22,416 nucleotides of DNA from JADJNW01 sp964523725 (GTDB taxonomy: Bacteria > Bacteroidota > Bacteroidia > Chitinophagales > Saprospiraceae): the NCBI GenBank assembly GCA_964523725.1, contig CAZGAU010000086.1, forward strand, positions 1 through 22,416, in the 5' to 3' direction. This document shows positions 7,016-15,143 of this stretch, one piece after another. A program made the position numbers and the translations under genes. The first letter of the stretch is position 1, and each line of letters opens with the position of its first letter. The notes under the pieces are model-generated. The model ran no database searches. It was not told the origin of the DNA and was given only the letters and a program-made list of their open reading frames with translations.

Positions 7016-8071
7016 ATGGCTTACAGACTATTCCCATTGCTGGCGATGGTTTTGCTCATTGGCAATACCGCCTTTGCGCAGGTTCCATTCGATTCTTTGC
7101 GTTTGCTCACCGCTATCGAAGTCTATTTCGACTTTGGCAAAGCCGACATCCGGCCCGAAGCGGACGCTGCTTTGCAAAACCTGGTTCAAAACCTGCCCGA
7201 CAGCTCCAGGCTTCGCATTCGCATTACCGCGCACACCGACGCCGTAGGCAATCCCGAATCCAACCTTCAGCTTTCGGAGCGCCGCGCCCAGGCTGTGATG
7301 GACAAGTTGGTCGCCTTTGGCGTCTCTGACAGCCTGTTTCAAACCAGTGTGTTTGGTGAAAACCGTCCAGTAGCTACCAACAACACCGATGCCGGTCGCC
7401 AACTCAATCGCCGCGCCACCGTGGAAGTATTCAAACAGGTGAGAATGATCAAAATCAACGGCAAAGTGGTAAATCCCGACACCGGAGAAGGAATTTCCGG
7501 CGAGGTTATTGTGCATACCCGCGAGTTCCGCGACACGATTTACACCGACACAACTGGTACGTTCACTGCCGACTTACCTGCCGGAGAGATGTTTGGAGTG
7601 GACGTCTTCGCCCCGGGGCATTTCTTTGAGACCATTTATCAGCGCGCCGTGGTCGGGCGAGTGCCCAGGCTGGAAATTCCGCTCAAACCACTGGTGCCGG
7701 GTGCTGCGATTGACCTCAAGCATCTTTATTTTGTGGGCAATCAGGATACCCTGCTGAAACGCTCCGAGCCGGAGTTGCCCAAGCTATTGAAATTCATGCG
7801 ATTGAATCCGCTGCTGCAAATCGAAATCGCCGGGCATATCAATTTGCCCAACCAGCCGCCCGTATCGGAAGACAGCTGGAACTACGACCTCTCGGTGCGC
7901 CGCGCCAAACGCGTCTATGATTACCTGATTACAAACGGAATTGACTCCATTCAATTGGTGTACAAAGGCTATGGTAACTGGCAGATGCGCTATCCACGTG
8001 CGCGCGACGAAACCCAGCAGGCGCTGAACAGAAGGGTGGAGATCAAGGTGCTGTCGGTGGGGAAGCAGTAG
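7016..8071 (+). CDS. Double OmpA-domain envelope protein
   Basis: A 351-residue exported protein with two OmpA-like domains around a beta domain. The ATG at 7016 is chosen over an upstream in-frame TTG because it begins a clean signal peptide (MAYRLFPLLAMVLLIGNTAFAQ). Domain 1 (about 34-137) has VYFDFGKADI, HTD with Asp75, LSERRAQ with Arg90 and NRRATVEV: the two residues that in E. coli OmpA hold the diaminopimelate of peptidoglycan are both present. Residues 144-223 look like a carboxypeptidase-regulatory or transthyretin-like beta domain (INGKVVNPDTGEGISGEV). Domain 2 (about 233-347) keeps LSVRRAKRV and NRRVEI but has GHIN where domain 1 has AHTD, so the binding Asp is replaced by Asn276. 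It is probably periplasmic and anchored to the cell wall through domain 1; there is no lipobox and no beta-barrel. Confidence 0.85.
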   Translation: MAYRLFPLLAMVLLIGNTAFAQVPFDSLRLLTAIEVYFDFGKADIRPEADAALQNLVQNLPDSSRLRIRITAHTDAVGNPESNLQLSERRAQAVMDKLVAFGVSDSLFQTSVFGENRPVATNNTDAGRQLNRRATVEVFKQVRMIKINGKVVNPDTGEGISGEVIVHTREFRDTIYTDTTGTFTADLPAGEMFGVDVFAPGHFFETIYQRAVVGRVPRLEIPLKPLVPGAAIDLKHLYFVGNQDTLLKRSEPELPKLLKFMRLNPLLQIEIAGHINLPNQPPVSEDSWNYDLSVRRAKRVYDYLITNGIDSIQLVYKGYGNWQMRYPRARDETQQALNRRVEIKVLSVGKQ

Positions 8072-8217
8072 GATGGAGTGAGAGAGTACGGGAATGGGGG
8101 AGATTTTGAACCTGATTTAAACAACCGGTAGAGTGGTTTAAGTAAAAACTGTGCTATCCGTTGAGAAGGTTATGGAGTAAAGACATAGATTTGGAGTAGT
8201 ATCTGTGGCGGCTGGCC

Positions 8218-8296
8218 GGCAAATCACTGTTCGACGGAGGAGTTTGATTTGCCTAGCGTTTTTTGGTCACTTTTTTGGGCGATGAAAAAAAGTGAC
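8218..8296. other. Double-hairpin intergenic element
   Basis: Hairpin 1: GGCAAATCA (8218-8226) with TGATTTGCC (8245-8253), perfect 9 bp. Hairpin 2: GTCACTTTTTT (8266-8276) with AAAAAAGTGAC (8286-8296), perfect 11 bp, loop 9. The pair lies about 150 bp after the OmpA-like gene in the 468-bp spacer 8072-8539 and could end its transcript. Elements with a GTTTGA motif followed by a GTCACTTTTTT hairpin are, as I recall, common between genes in Bacteroidota. The rest of the spacer is AT-rich and I see no gene in it. Confidence 0.6.
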
Positions 8297-8539
8297 AAAT
8301 ACTCAAGCGCAATGCCTTTGAATTGAACTATTGACAAAAACAAAATCAAGCGCATCCATTCTTTAATCATTAGAATGAATAAATCCTAATGAGATTTAAA
8401 AAGTATAAAAACATCAATTTAATAAATTCCATTGTTTCACATACTGATAATAATCATATCTGCACATTGATCTTCATCACAGCATTTTTTGGTGGGATGT
8501 CTTACATTAAGCGCATTATCAAATCAAAATAATCCAATT

Positions 8540-9121
8540 ATGAAAAGGTTCATGGCGTTTTTGCTCACGCTTGCGCTGCTGATGGGGACGCATGCGATGC
8601 TGGCACAGAGCAAGTTTGGTTTTGAAGTACGCGGTGGCGCGGCTTTTGCTACGCAGGATTTGGGAGATGCCGATTTGAACACTGGTTTTGGAATAGAAGG
8701 AATGTTCGATTACCGTTTTATGCCTCATTTGGGCGCTTACGTTGGCTGGGGCTGGAATCGCTTTGCTGCGGATCAATCCTTTGCCGGCGCCGAAGCTGAT
8801 TTTGAGGAAACGGGTTACATGTTCGGCTTGGAATTCAATCACCCCATAGGTACGTCTTCGCTGGCTTACTACATTCGAGGGGGCGGTATTTACAATCACA
8901 TCGAAGTAGAAAACAAGGCAGGCGATATCACCGATGATTCCGGTCATGGACTGGGCTGGCAAGCTGGAGTAGGTTTAGACATAGGTCTTGGCGACAAATG
9001 GCATATCAAACCCGGTGTGAAGTATCAATCCTTGTCGAGAGAATTAAAAGTAGAGAACGTTACAACAGATGTGGACTTGAAATATCTGTCTGTCGGCTTG
9101 GGAATTGCCTTTAGATTTTAG
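8540..9121 (+). CDS. Small outer-membrane beta-barrel protein
   Basis: A 193-residue protein. The start at 8540 (MKRFMAFLLTLALLMGTHAMLAQ) gives a standard signal peptide, and the upstream in-frame TTG only adds a polar leader. The mature part alternates hydrophobic and polar residues in strands typical of an eight-stranded barrel: FGFEVRGGAAFA, GFGIEGMFDYRF, HLGAYVGWGWNRF, GYMFGLEFNHP, LAYYIRGGGIYNHIEV, GLGWQAGVGLDIGL, WHIKPGVKYQSLSREL and a final LKYLSVGLGIAFRF. The last residue is Phe, the recognition signal for the BAM insertion machinery. It belongs to the broad OMP beta-brl/OmpW-like group. Substrate and role cannot be read from the sequence; it may be a structural or stress-related porin. 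Confidence 0.82.
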   Translation: MKRFMAFLLTLALLMGTHAMLAQSKFGFEVRGGAAFATQDLGDADLNTGFGIEGMFDYRFMPHLGAYVGWGWNRFAADQSFAGAEADFEETGYMFGLEFNHPIGTSSLAYYIRGGGIYNHIEVENKAGDITDDSGHGLGWQAGVGLDIGLGDKWHIKPGVKYQSLSRELKVENVTTDVDLKYLSVGLGIAFRF

Positions 9122-9128
9122 GTAAAAA

Positions 9129-9327
9129 AACATGAGTCATCCCGAATTTTGCTGTACTCGTCCCATCGGGACGGAATATCGGTAGAAATATCCATTGTGC
9201 CGATTTGCATGCCGTAGGTATGCCTTATGATGCGTACCTACGGCACGCGAAATCCGTGTTTACAATAATTTTCTACCCACGTTTTGCCCCTAACGGGGCA
9301 TTTTAAAAATTAGGGATGACTCATGTT
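9129..9327. mobile_element. 199-bp hairpin-rich element with 15-bp terminal inverted repeats (MITE-like)
   Basis: The ends are perfect inverted repeats, AACATGAGTCATCCC (9129-9143) and GGGATGACTCATGTT (9313-9327), extended inward by AATTTT/AAAATT after one mismatch. Inside are three further hairpins: CGTCCC/GGGACG (9159-9173), GCCGTAGGTA/TACCTACGGC (9211-9244, perfect 10 bp) and GCCCC/GGGGC (9286-9299). There is no open reading frame, so it would be non-autonomous. It fills the gap between convergent genes and begins 8 bp after the barrel stop codon, so it may also act as a two-way terminator. Flanks are A-rich; a target-site duplication cannot be told apart from the A-run. Confidence 0.6.
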
Positions 9328-9350
9328 AAAAGTATATTGCAAATAACAAC

Positions 9351-10589
9351 TTATGATTCCTTCATTACTCTCACCTGGCTCGTGGTATCCACGCCACTCA
9401 CCACCTCCACCAGAATACCGTCGGATAAGCCAAGCTTCACGGGCTTTTTCTTGAATTCGCGGTCGCCGGTTTTCACTTCGATGTAAGTCGTATCGTCTTC
9501 AAAGATCACATCGCGTTCCTTGATGGCGATCACGTTTTGACGACGATCGAGGATAATGTCGGCATTGGCGCTGTAGCCCGCGCGCAGGAAGACTTCCTTG
9601 GTGGGTTTGATCGCGGCGCGCACCTCAAACTTCACGGTGCCTTCTTCGTCCACTCCTTGCGGGGAAATAAATTCCAAAGTGGCGTCGAATTTGGCGTTTT
9701 CAATCGCACCGACGGTTAGTTCCAGCGGCATACCTTCGCGGAGTTTTCCGACATCGGCTTCGTCCACCTTGCCTTCAAAGATCAGCGAATTCATATCTGC
9801 CACGATGGCGATGCTTGTACCCTCGTTGAAGTTGTTGCGTTCGATTACCGAAGTACCTTCCTCCACGGGCACGTCGAGCACCATCCCTTCGATGGTGGAA
9901 GTGACCACATTGGCAACTTGCCTGGAGCTGCGGGCAGCGCCTTCGCGCAGGAGCTGGAGGTTATTGATCGCGGCCTGGTACTCCTGTTTGGCGATGTCGA
10001 GCGCGGTTTCCAGTTGGCGGAGGTTATTGCCGGCGGCCACCTGGGTATTTTCGTATTCGGCTTTGCGCAAATCGAGGTCCACCTTGAAACGATTGTATTC
10101 CTGCTGTGAAATGACGCCCTCTTCGAGCAAACCGCGCTGGCGTTCTTCCTCGCGCTTGGCGTTTTCGTAGCTGACGCGGGCGCCTTCCACATCGAGGTTT
10201 TTCTTGTTGAGTTCACGCTGGCGCTGGAGTTCGCGCTGGGCATCCTGTAGGCGGAGGCGGGCCAATTCCACGTTGGATTGTGCGGAGTTGACGTTCACTT
10301 CGCTCGGGATGAGGCGAATTTTGGCGATCGGCTGACCTTTGGTGACCAATTGGCCGGCTTCGACGTAAAGTTCATCAATGACACCCGATACCTGGGGCTT
10401 GATTTGCACTTCCAGTCTGGGCTTGACCGAGCCGGTGGCGACGGTTTTCTTCACAATGTCGGTAACGACGGGCTTTTCCGTGGCAAAATTTTCGGGTGCT
10501 TTCTTGCTTTGGTTGTAAAAATAAATCCCCAAACCAATCGAGGCAATGACCAAAAAAGCGGCAATTCCGATAAGACAACCTCTGTTCAT
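9351..10589 (-). CDS. Periplasmic adaptor subunit of an ABC exporter (MacA/HlyD family)
   Basis: A 412-residue membrane-fusion protein linking an inner-membrane ABC exporter to an outer-membrane channel. An N-terminal transmembrane anchor (about 5-25) is followed by the first lipoyl half-motif (VQIKPQVSGVIDELYVEAGQLV, about 61-82), a long Glu/Arg/Gln-rich coiled-coil hairpin (about 100-215), and the second lipoyl half (TSTIEGMVLDVPVEEGTSVI, 230-249). A beta-barrel domain and a membrane-proximal domain complete it to the C-terminus. There is no lipobox cysteine at the usual place, although Cys5 lies just before the anchor. It is the last gene of the ABC operon, 169 bp after the second permease. 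The resemblance is to MacA; the cargo is not known, and no TolC homologue is encoded here. Confidence 0.88.
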   Translation of the reverse strand: MNRGCLIGIAAFLVIASIGLGIYFYNQSKKAPENFATEKPVVTDIVKKTVATGSVKPRLEVQIKPQVSGVIDELYVEAGQLVTKGQPIAKIRLIPSEVNVNSAQSNVELARLRLQDAQRELQRQRELNKKNLDVEGARVSYENAKREEERQRGLLEEGVISQQEYNRFKVDLDLRKAEYENTQVAAGNNLRQLETALDIAKQEYQAAINNLQLLREGAARSSRQVANVVTSTIEGMVLDVPVEEGTSVIERNNFNEGTSIAIVADMNSLIFEGKVDEADVGKLREGMPLELTVGAIENAKFDATLEFISPQGVDEEGTVKFEVRAAIKPTKEVFLRAGYSANADIILDRRQNVIAIKERDVIFEDDTTYIEVKTGDREFKKKPVKLGLSDGILVEVVSGVDTTSQVRVMKES

Positions 10590-10656
10590 GTTTATGCTTT
10601 TTGTTGAATTGTAGGTTTAAATTTTATTAAGTGTTGTGACGTTTAGGAGTTGTGAC

Positions 10657-10754
10657 GTTGTGACGTTGAGGAGTTTAGGAGCTGAGGTGTTTAAAACTTC
10701 TCAACTCCTAACCTCCTCAACTCCTAACCTCCTCAACTCCTAACCCCCTCAACT
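10657..10754. repeat. 16-bp tandem repeat and matching inverted copy in operon spacer
   Basis: CTCAACTCCTAACCTC occurs at 10700-10715 and 10716-10731, and once more with one change at 10732-10747. An inverted copy, GTTGAGGAGTTTAGGAG, lies at 10665-10681, so the spacer transcript between permease and adaptor can fold into a long imperfect hairpin. GTTGTGACGTT is also duplicated just upstream (10634-10665). It could tune expression of the adaptor gene or be only drifting intergenic repeat. Confidence 0.7.
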
Positions 10755-10758
10755 TAAA

Positions 10759-12006
10759 TCATTCATCTTTCAAAGCGTTTACCGGATTCACCCGTGAGGC
10801 CTGCATAGCCGGGATAAATCCTGCAATGGCGCCGGCAATAATGAGCAAAATCACTGCACCCAGACCAATTGTCAGATTGACTTGCGGGTTGTAAAAATTA
10901 TCGGGTTCTAAGTTGTTGGAAATCATGATATAATTGATCCCACCAATGACAAAAGTGCCCGCGATCAGCCCCAAATAGCCTGAAAATGAGGTGATGAAAA
11001 CCGATTCCATCAAGATCATATTAATAATAGAGCGCGGCGTAGCGCCGAGGGCTTTGCGGATACCGATTTCCTTGGTACGTTCTTTGACCACGATCAGCAT
11101 AATATTGCTTACGCCCACGATGCCCGCCAGCAAAGTGCCAATGCCCACAAACCAGAGGAAAACCTCAATGCCATTGAAGAGCGTACGCACGCTGCGGAAT
11201 TCTTCTTCCAGATTGAATCCGCCGATGCCCTGAGGATCATCGGGTGCGATGTGGTGGCGTTGCTTGAGCAAGCCGCGCACCTGGGGTTCTATTTCACCGA
11301 TGCGGATGCTTTCATCTGCTGAACAAACAAAATAATCGACTTCATCGCCGGTGCCGAAGGTGCGTTGCATGGTGGTTAAAGGAATAACGACCGCTTCGAG
11401 ATCGCTCTCGGTCCAGGGCTTGATCTGGATCGGTCCGAATACGCCCACCACTATAAATTCCACGCCACGAATTCGAATATATTTGCCGATGGCATCTTCG
11501 TCGCCGAAAAACACATCTCGTAAGCGTTTGCCAATGACGGCAACTTTGCGGCTTTCGTCCACGTCGTTTTGATTGACATAGCGACCTTCATGTAATTGAA
11601 GCGCTTCGATCTTGATCATGTCGCTCAGTTCACCGCGGATTTCGTAGTTATCGCCCTTATCCCTGTAATAAACCGGCGAAGCTCGCATGGAGTGCCGTGG
11701 AGCAATGTATTGAATTTCAGGAATATTGTTTTTGATCGCCAGAATATCCTCGAGGGTAAAACGAATCGAGCGGCCCGGCTGAAAGCCTTTGTAAGGCAGC
11801 GAAGTACGCATGGACCACACGTACATGGCATTGCTCACGCGATTGTCGAAGCCGCGGAAGACGCCGTTTTCCAAACCCTTGCCCATGCCCAGCACAAATA
11901 CCAGCATAAAAATTCCCCAGAACACGCCAAGCGCAGTCAGGGCCGTGCGGAGCTTGTGCTTGCGCATCGTTGCGAATATTTCCTGCCAAACATCTTTGTC
12001 GAACAT
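10759..12006 (-). CDS. ABC transporter permease, MacB/FtsX type (second of two)
   Basis: A 415-residue inner-membrane permease. TM1 is at about 22-42 (ALTALGVFWGIFMLVFVLGMG), a large periplasmic MacB core domain spans about 45-285, and the C-terminal FtsX domain has three helices (about 287-400) with the family motif IVGVSNIMLIVVKERTKEIG and the coupling stretch IRKALGATP. The end VNPVNALKDE is typical. It shares many segments with the permease encoded at 12097-13329 (ALGVFWGIFMLV, VGIGTLLAG, GIRKALGATP), so the two are paralogues that may assemble as a heterodimer, like LolC/LolE. Unlike E. coli MacB, the nucleotide-binding domain is a separate protein (13399-14061). It is transcribed between permease 1 and the adaptor. 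Confidence 0.92.
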   Translation of the reverse strand: MFDKDVWQEIFATMRKHKLRTALTALGVFWGIFMLVFVLGMGKGLENGVFRGFDNRVSNAMYVWSMRTSLPYKGFQPGRSIRFTLEDILAIKNNIPEIQYIAPRHSMRASPVYYRDKGDNYEIRGELSDMIKIEALQLHEGRYVNQNDVDESRKVAVIGKRLRDVFFGDEDAIGKYIRIRGVEFIVVGVFGPIQIKPWTESDLEAVVIPLTTMQRTFGTGDEVDYFVCSADESIRIGEIEPQVRGLLKQRHHIAPDDPQGIGGFNLEEEFRSVRTLFNGIEVFLWFVGIGTLLAGIVGVSNIMLIVVKERTKEIGIRKALGATPRSIINMILMESVFITSFSGYLGLIAGTFVIGGINYIMISNNLEPDNFYNPQVNLTIGLGAVILLIIAGAIAGFIPAMQASRVNPVNALKDE

Positions 12007-12023
12007 GTGGTGAAGTTTAGTAA

Positions 12024-12089
12024 GTTGAGAGGGCTTAGGAGGTTTAGGGCTGCAAACTCAACTTTATCAACCTTCTAAACGCCCTCAAC
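12024..12089. repeat. Imperfect inverted repeat between the two permease genes
   Basis: GTTGAGAGGGC (12024-12034) and AGGAGGTT (12037-12044) pair imperfectly with AACCTTCT (12069-12076) and GCCCTCAAC (12081-12089). The wording (GTTGAG, TTAGGAGG, CCTCAAC) is the same as in the repeat spacer at 10657-10754. It fills nearly all of the 90-bp spacer. Confidence 0.5.
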
Positions 12090-12096
12090 GATTTAT

Positions 12097-13329
12097 TTAA
12101 TCACTTTTCATCGCTACCACCGGATTGATCCGGGCAGCTTGTCTTGCCGGCATAAATCCTGCCAGGGCACCGGCGATTACCAATACAATCGTAGCCGTAA
12201 GTGCTACACCAAAATTCACCTGCGGATTGCGGAAATAATCGACTTCCATTGAACCCAGGAGCGCAATAACGCCCGTGCCCGCCAGTAAACCCAGGTATCC
12301 TGCGACGGCGGTGATGAAAATCGCTTCCTGCAGGATCATTGAAATAATAGAGTAGGGGGTAGCGCCCAGGGCTTTGCGAATACCGATTTCCTTGGTGCGA
12401 TCTTTTACAACGATCAACATAATATTGCTCACGCCAATGACACCCGCCAGCAGCGTACCGATGCCCACAAACCAGACGAAGGTGCGGATCGCCCAGAAAA
12501 GATTCTGAAACTGCTGAAATTCCTCGGCTGCGTTGGTGATGAATAGAGCGCGCTGATCGTCGGGAGCGAATTGCTTGCGTGCGGCAAAGTCGCGGCGGAC
12601 CTGCTCTTCGATCTTTTTCATTTCTTCCACCGAAGCGTCGCCCGCGGTGAACATGAGCTGATGCAATTCTTTGGTGCCGGAATAAACCTTTTGAGCGGTG
12701 GTGACCGGGATGTAGATGACGCGCATTTCGTCTTCGCCGCCGGTATCTTCATAAATGCCCACAATGGTGTACACAATGCCGCCAATGCTGATTTCTTTTC
12801 CAATTACATTTTTTTCTTTCTTGCCGAAAATTCCTTCTTTTGCAACTCGACCCAGAACGGTCGTTTTTCGAAATTCCTGAAGATCGGTGTCATTAATATA
12901 ACGACCTTCAATCATCATAGTGTTTTCCAGGTACTTATGCCCAGGATGCACGGCACGAACTGGAAAGGATAGTTTAGTTTTACCATAAGCCACCGTCTGA
13001 TCGCCAGAAAGATAGAACCTTGCGGTCAAATGATCGATTTGCTTGAAAGTATTGGACAGATAATCGTAATCGTCGTTGTCAAATTCTATACGTCGTCCTT
13101 TTGGCAAGCCATTGTAAGCCTCAGAAGTGGTGCCCCGGCGAATCCAGATGCTGTTGGTGGCATCATCGCGGAATTCATATTCTACACCGTTTTGCAAGCC
13201 CTTTCCTGCGCCCAGCAGAATCACAAGCATAAAAATACCCCAAAATACACCCAGGGCCGTTAGCGTCGTGCGCAGCTTATGCCGCCGGATAGAGTTGAAA
13301 ATTTCAGACCATTTATCGAAGTCAAACAT
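12097..13329 (-). CDS. ABC transporter permease, MacB/FtsX type (first of two)
   Basis: A 410-residue inner-membrane permease with the same design as its neighbour: TM1 at about 22-42 (TALGVFWGIFMLVILLGAG), a MacB periplasmic core domain, and a C-terminal FtsX domain with VIGVSNIMLIVVKDRTKEIG and IRKALGATP, ending RINPVVAMKSD. Hydrophobic ends are nearly identical to the second permease, while the periplasmic core (about 50-280) is clearly different, which is what one expects of two subunits that face different parts of a partner or cargo. It lies 69 bp after the ATPase gene and 90 bp before the second permease. Cargo is unknown; macrolide export should not be assumed. Confidence 0.92.
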   Translation of the reverse strand: MFDFDKWSEIFNSIRRHKLRTTLTALGVFWGIFMLVILLGAGKGLQNGVEYEFRDDATNSIWIRRGTTSEAYNGLPKGRRIEFDNDDYDYLSNTFKQIDHLTARFYLSGDQTVAYGKTKLSFPVRAVHPGHKYLENTMMIEGRYINDTDLQEFRKTTVLGRVAKEGIFGKKEKNVIGKEISIGGIVYTIVGIYEDTGGEDEMRVIYIPVTTAQKVYSGTKELHQLMFTAGDASVEEMKKIEEQVRRDFAARKQFAPDDQRALFITNAAEEFQQFQNLFWAIRTFVWFVGIGTLLAGVIGVSNIMLIVVKDRTKEIGIRKALGATPYSIISMILQEAIFITAVAGYLGLLAGTGVIALLGSMEVDYFRNPQVNFGVALTATIVLVIAGALAGFMPARQAARINPVVAMKSD

Positions 13330-13359
13330 TATATATTATTTATCATGAATCATTTACCA

Positions 13360-13382
13360 TTTAGCTTTTGCTTTTGGCTAAA
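13360..13382. other. Small hairpin between ATPase and first permease
   Basis: TTTAGC (13360-13365) and GCTAAA (13377-13382) form a 6-bp stem with an 11-base T/G-rich loop. It is one of three hairpin-capable spacers in this operon and might stabilise transcript ends. The evidence is weak. Confidence 0.25.
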
Positions 13383-13398
13383 GGAAATTGATTAAAAT

Positions 13399-14061
13399 TT
13401 AATTCTCGATCATTCCGTCTTTCAGGCGAATAATACGTTTTGCCATATCCGCAATATCATGTTCGTGGGTAACAATAATAACGGTAATGCCTTCGCTATT
13501 TACTTTTTTAAAAATTTCCATTACTTCGTAGGAAGTACTGGAATCCAGGGCGCCAGTGGGTTCGTCGGCCAGAATGACTTTGGGTTGCGAGACGAGTGCC
13601 CGCGCGATGGCTACGCGTTGCTGCTGTCCACCCGACATTTGGTTGGGCAAGTGCTCCGCCCAATCTGCCAAACCCACCTGAGTCAGGTATTCCAGGGCCA
13701 TTTCCCGGCGTTGGTTCCGTTCTATTTTTTGATAATAAAGCGGCAGCGCCACATTTTCCCAGGCGGTTTTAAATGGTAAAAGATTGAAAGATTGAAAAAC
13801 AAAGCCGATAAACTTATTGCGGTACTGTGCGGCCTGGGTTTGCGTAAGGTCTTTGATCAGCGTGCCGTCAAGCGTGTAGATGCCGGAATCATAATCATCG
13901 AGAATCCCAAGAATATTAAGCAAAGTGGACTTGCCAGAGCCGGAGGAGCCCATGATGGCAACCATTTCGCCGGGTTCAATATGCAGATCAATGCCTTTCA
14001 GTACTTCGAGCCGGGTGTAGTCGGTCGAATATGCCTTGCGGATTTCTTTCAGTCGGATCAT
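13399..14061 (-). CDS. ABC transporter ATP-binding protein (LolD/MacB type)
   Basis: A 220-residue ATPase that powers the two permeases encoded next. All motifs are intact: Walker A GSSGSGKS (38-45), Q-loop FVFQSFNLLP with Gln90, signature MSGGQQQR (142-149), Walker B VILADEPTGALD with Glu167, and the switch His199 in VTHEHD. Length and the VILADEPTGALDS stretch place it in the LolD/MacB/FtsE group of small stand-alone ATPases that work with FtsX-domain permeases. It is the first gene of the minus-strand operon and starts at the ATG at 14061. No clean promoter box is seen in the 276-bp spacer it shares with the divergent lipoprotein gene. Confidence 0.95.
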   Translation of the reverse strand: MIRLKEIRKAYSTDYTRLEVLKGIDLHIEPGEMVAIMGSSGSGKSTLLNILGILDDYDSGIYTLDGTLIKDLTQTQAAQYRNKFIGFVFQSFNLLPFKTAWENVALPLYYQKIERNQRREMALEYLTQVGLADWAEHLPNQMSGGQQQRVAIARALVSQPKVILADEPTGALDSSTSYEVMEIFKKVNSEGITVIIVTHEHDIADMAKRIIRLKDGMIEN

Positions 14062-14236
14062 TATTTCTTGTTATCTGTTATCTGTTATTGGTGATTTGGG
14101 GATTCCGGGATTATTTAAATATTGAAATTATTAATCGGTTGTTCGTTATTTTAATCTAATGGACAAACGGTCAGTATCTTCCGATCAATTGCGCAATTTT
14201 ATCTTGAGTAGGATGTAATTTTGACGAGCTTCCCCC

Positions 14237-14244
14237 TATTTTTG
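14237..14244 (+). promoter_or_regulatory. Possible -7 promoter box for the lipoprotein gene
   Basis: TATTTTTG fits the Bacteroidota -7 consensus TAnnTTTG and lies 93 bp before the ATG at 14338. No TTTG is found 19 bp upstream, so support is partial. The rest of the divergent spacer 14062-14337 is AT-rich; a short TTATCTGTTATCTGTTAT repeat lies near 14070. Confidence 0.3.
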
Positions 14245-14337
14245 TTACAAATCTTTTCGTAATTTAAGCAGCATATCCTTTGAAAATCCCGTTATACTTT
14301 TATAGTAATTTACGCACTTAAATATCCTGTAAGAAAA

Positions 14338-15135
14338 ATGCTGCAACGCTCAAAATGGATAGTAGGTACGCTGTTGATTTTTATAATCATAGCCGGTTGC
14401 GAATTAGCCTCGCCCAAAGACCCCATCATCGTGCCGAAGGTGGAAGATGAGTTTTATATAGACTTATGGGAGCGTCTGGATGGAACTTCCGGCCGAAACC
14501 TGATCGTAAAAATTGAATCCATTAAGAATGAAGATTGCCTCAATTACCGTATGGATTATTTCTTTTCCAGAACTGGCAATCGCCTGAAAATTTCGCTTAA
14601 TAACATTATTAAACCAACCGATTGTGTGCCCGGGGAAGCCCCGGTAAAAGCAGATGTGGATGCAGGGAGTCTTCCTTCCGGGACTTACAATTTTGATATT
14701 GATTTCAAAAGTCTGGTGGAAAATAAAGGGCTACTCAGTGTCAACAGTGAGAGTTATCTGCTGGATATGAAATCGGAAGATGGCATCGTTTTGCTGCGTG
14801 AAGAATTGCTTCGAGTCCCGGATAACACTATCTGGGGTTATGTGACTTTCCAGCAAGGGCAAGATGAAGCGGCTGCCAATGATTTTCTCACCGATGTTCA
14901 AGCGCTTGGCAAAGCCCCGACTTATCGCTCGGGCTATTACGGGCATTTTACGATCAGTCCGCTGGATGGGAAGGTATTTGTAGACCAACAGCCAACTACA
15001 TCCAACATCAAGACGTTTTTACTGGAATACACGGACAATGACACGGTTTTAAAAAATCTGCTGGATGAATATCGACAAAGCTATAATAATAGGTTGACTA
15101 TCAAGCTAATAAACTCAAAAGGTAAAGTGTTTTAA
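14338..15135 (+). CDS. Lipoprotein of unknown function
   Basis: A 265-residue protein with a lipoprotein signal: a hydrophobic stretch, then the lipobox IIAGC with Cys21 as the lipidated residue. The +2 residue is Glu, so outer-membrane localisation is likely but unproven. The mature part seems largely beta-rich at first (about 38-150: FYIDLWERL, NLIVKIESI, RLKISLNNI, GTYNFDIDF), with two further cysteines, Cys67 and Cys96, that could form a disulfide. The C-terminal third (about 155-265) reads like a separate alpha/beta domain (DNTIWGYVTFQQG, DFLTDVQALG, YYGHFTISPLDGKVF). I recognise no family. It is divergent from the ABC operon and ends 8 bp from the stop codon of the convergent Nudix gene. 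Confidence 0.75.
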   Translation: MLQRSKWIVGTLLIFIIIAGCELASPKDPIIVPKVEDEFYIDLWERLDGTSGRNLIVKIESIKNEDCLNYRMDYFFSRTGNRLKISLNNIIKPTDCVPGEAPVKADVDAGSLPSGTYNFDIDFKSLVENKGLLSVNSESYLLDMKSEDGIVLLREELLRVPDNTIWGYVTFQQGQDEAAANDFLTDVQALGKAPTYRSGYYGHFTISPLDGKVFVDQQPTTSNIKTFLLEYTDNDTVLKNLLDEYRQSYNNRLTIKLINSKGKVF

Positions 15136-15143
15136 TCCGGCGC

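Noticed and set aside
8186..8193. TAGATTTG as a promoter box
   Set aside because: It fits TAnnTTTG, but no -33 box lies upstream, no gene follows within 340 bp and two hairpins intervene.
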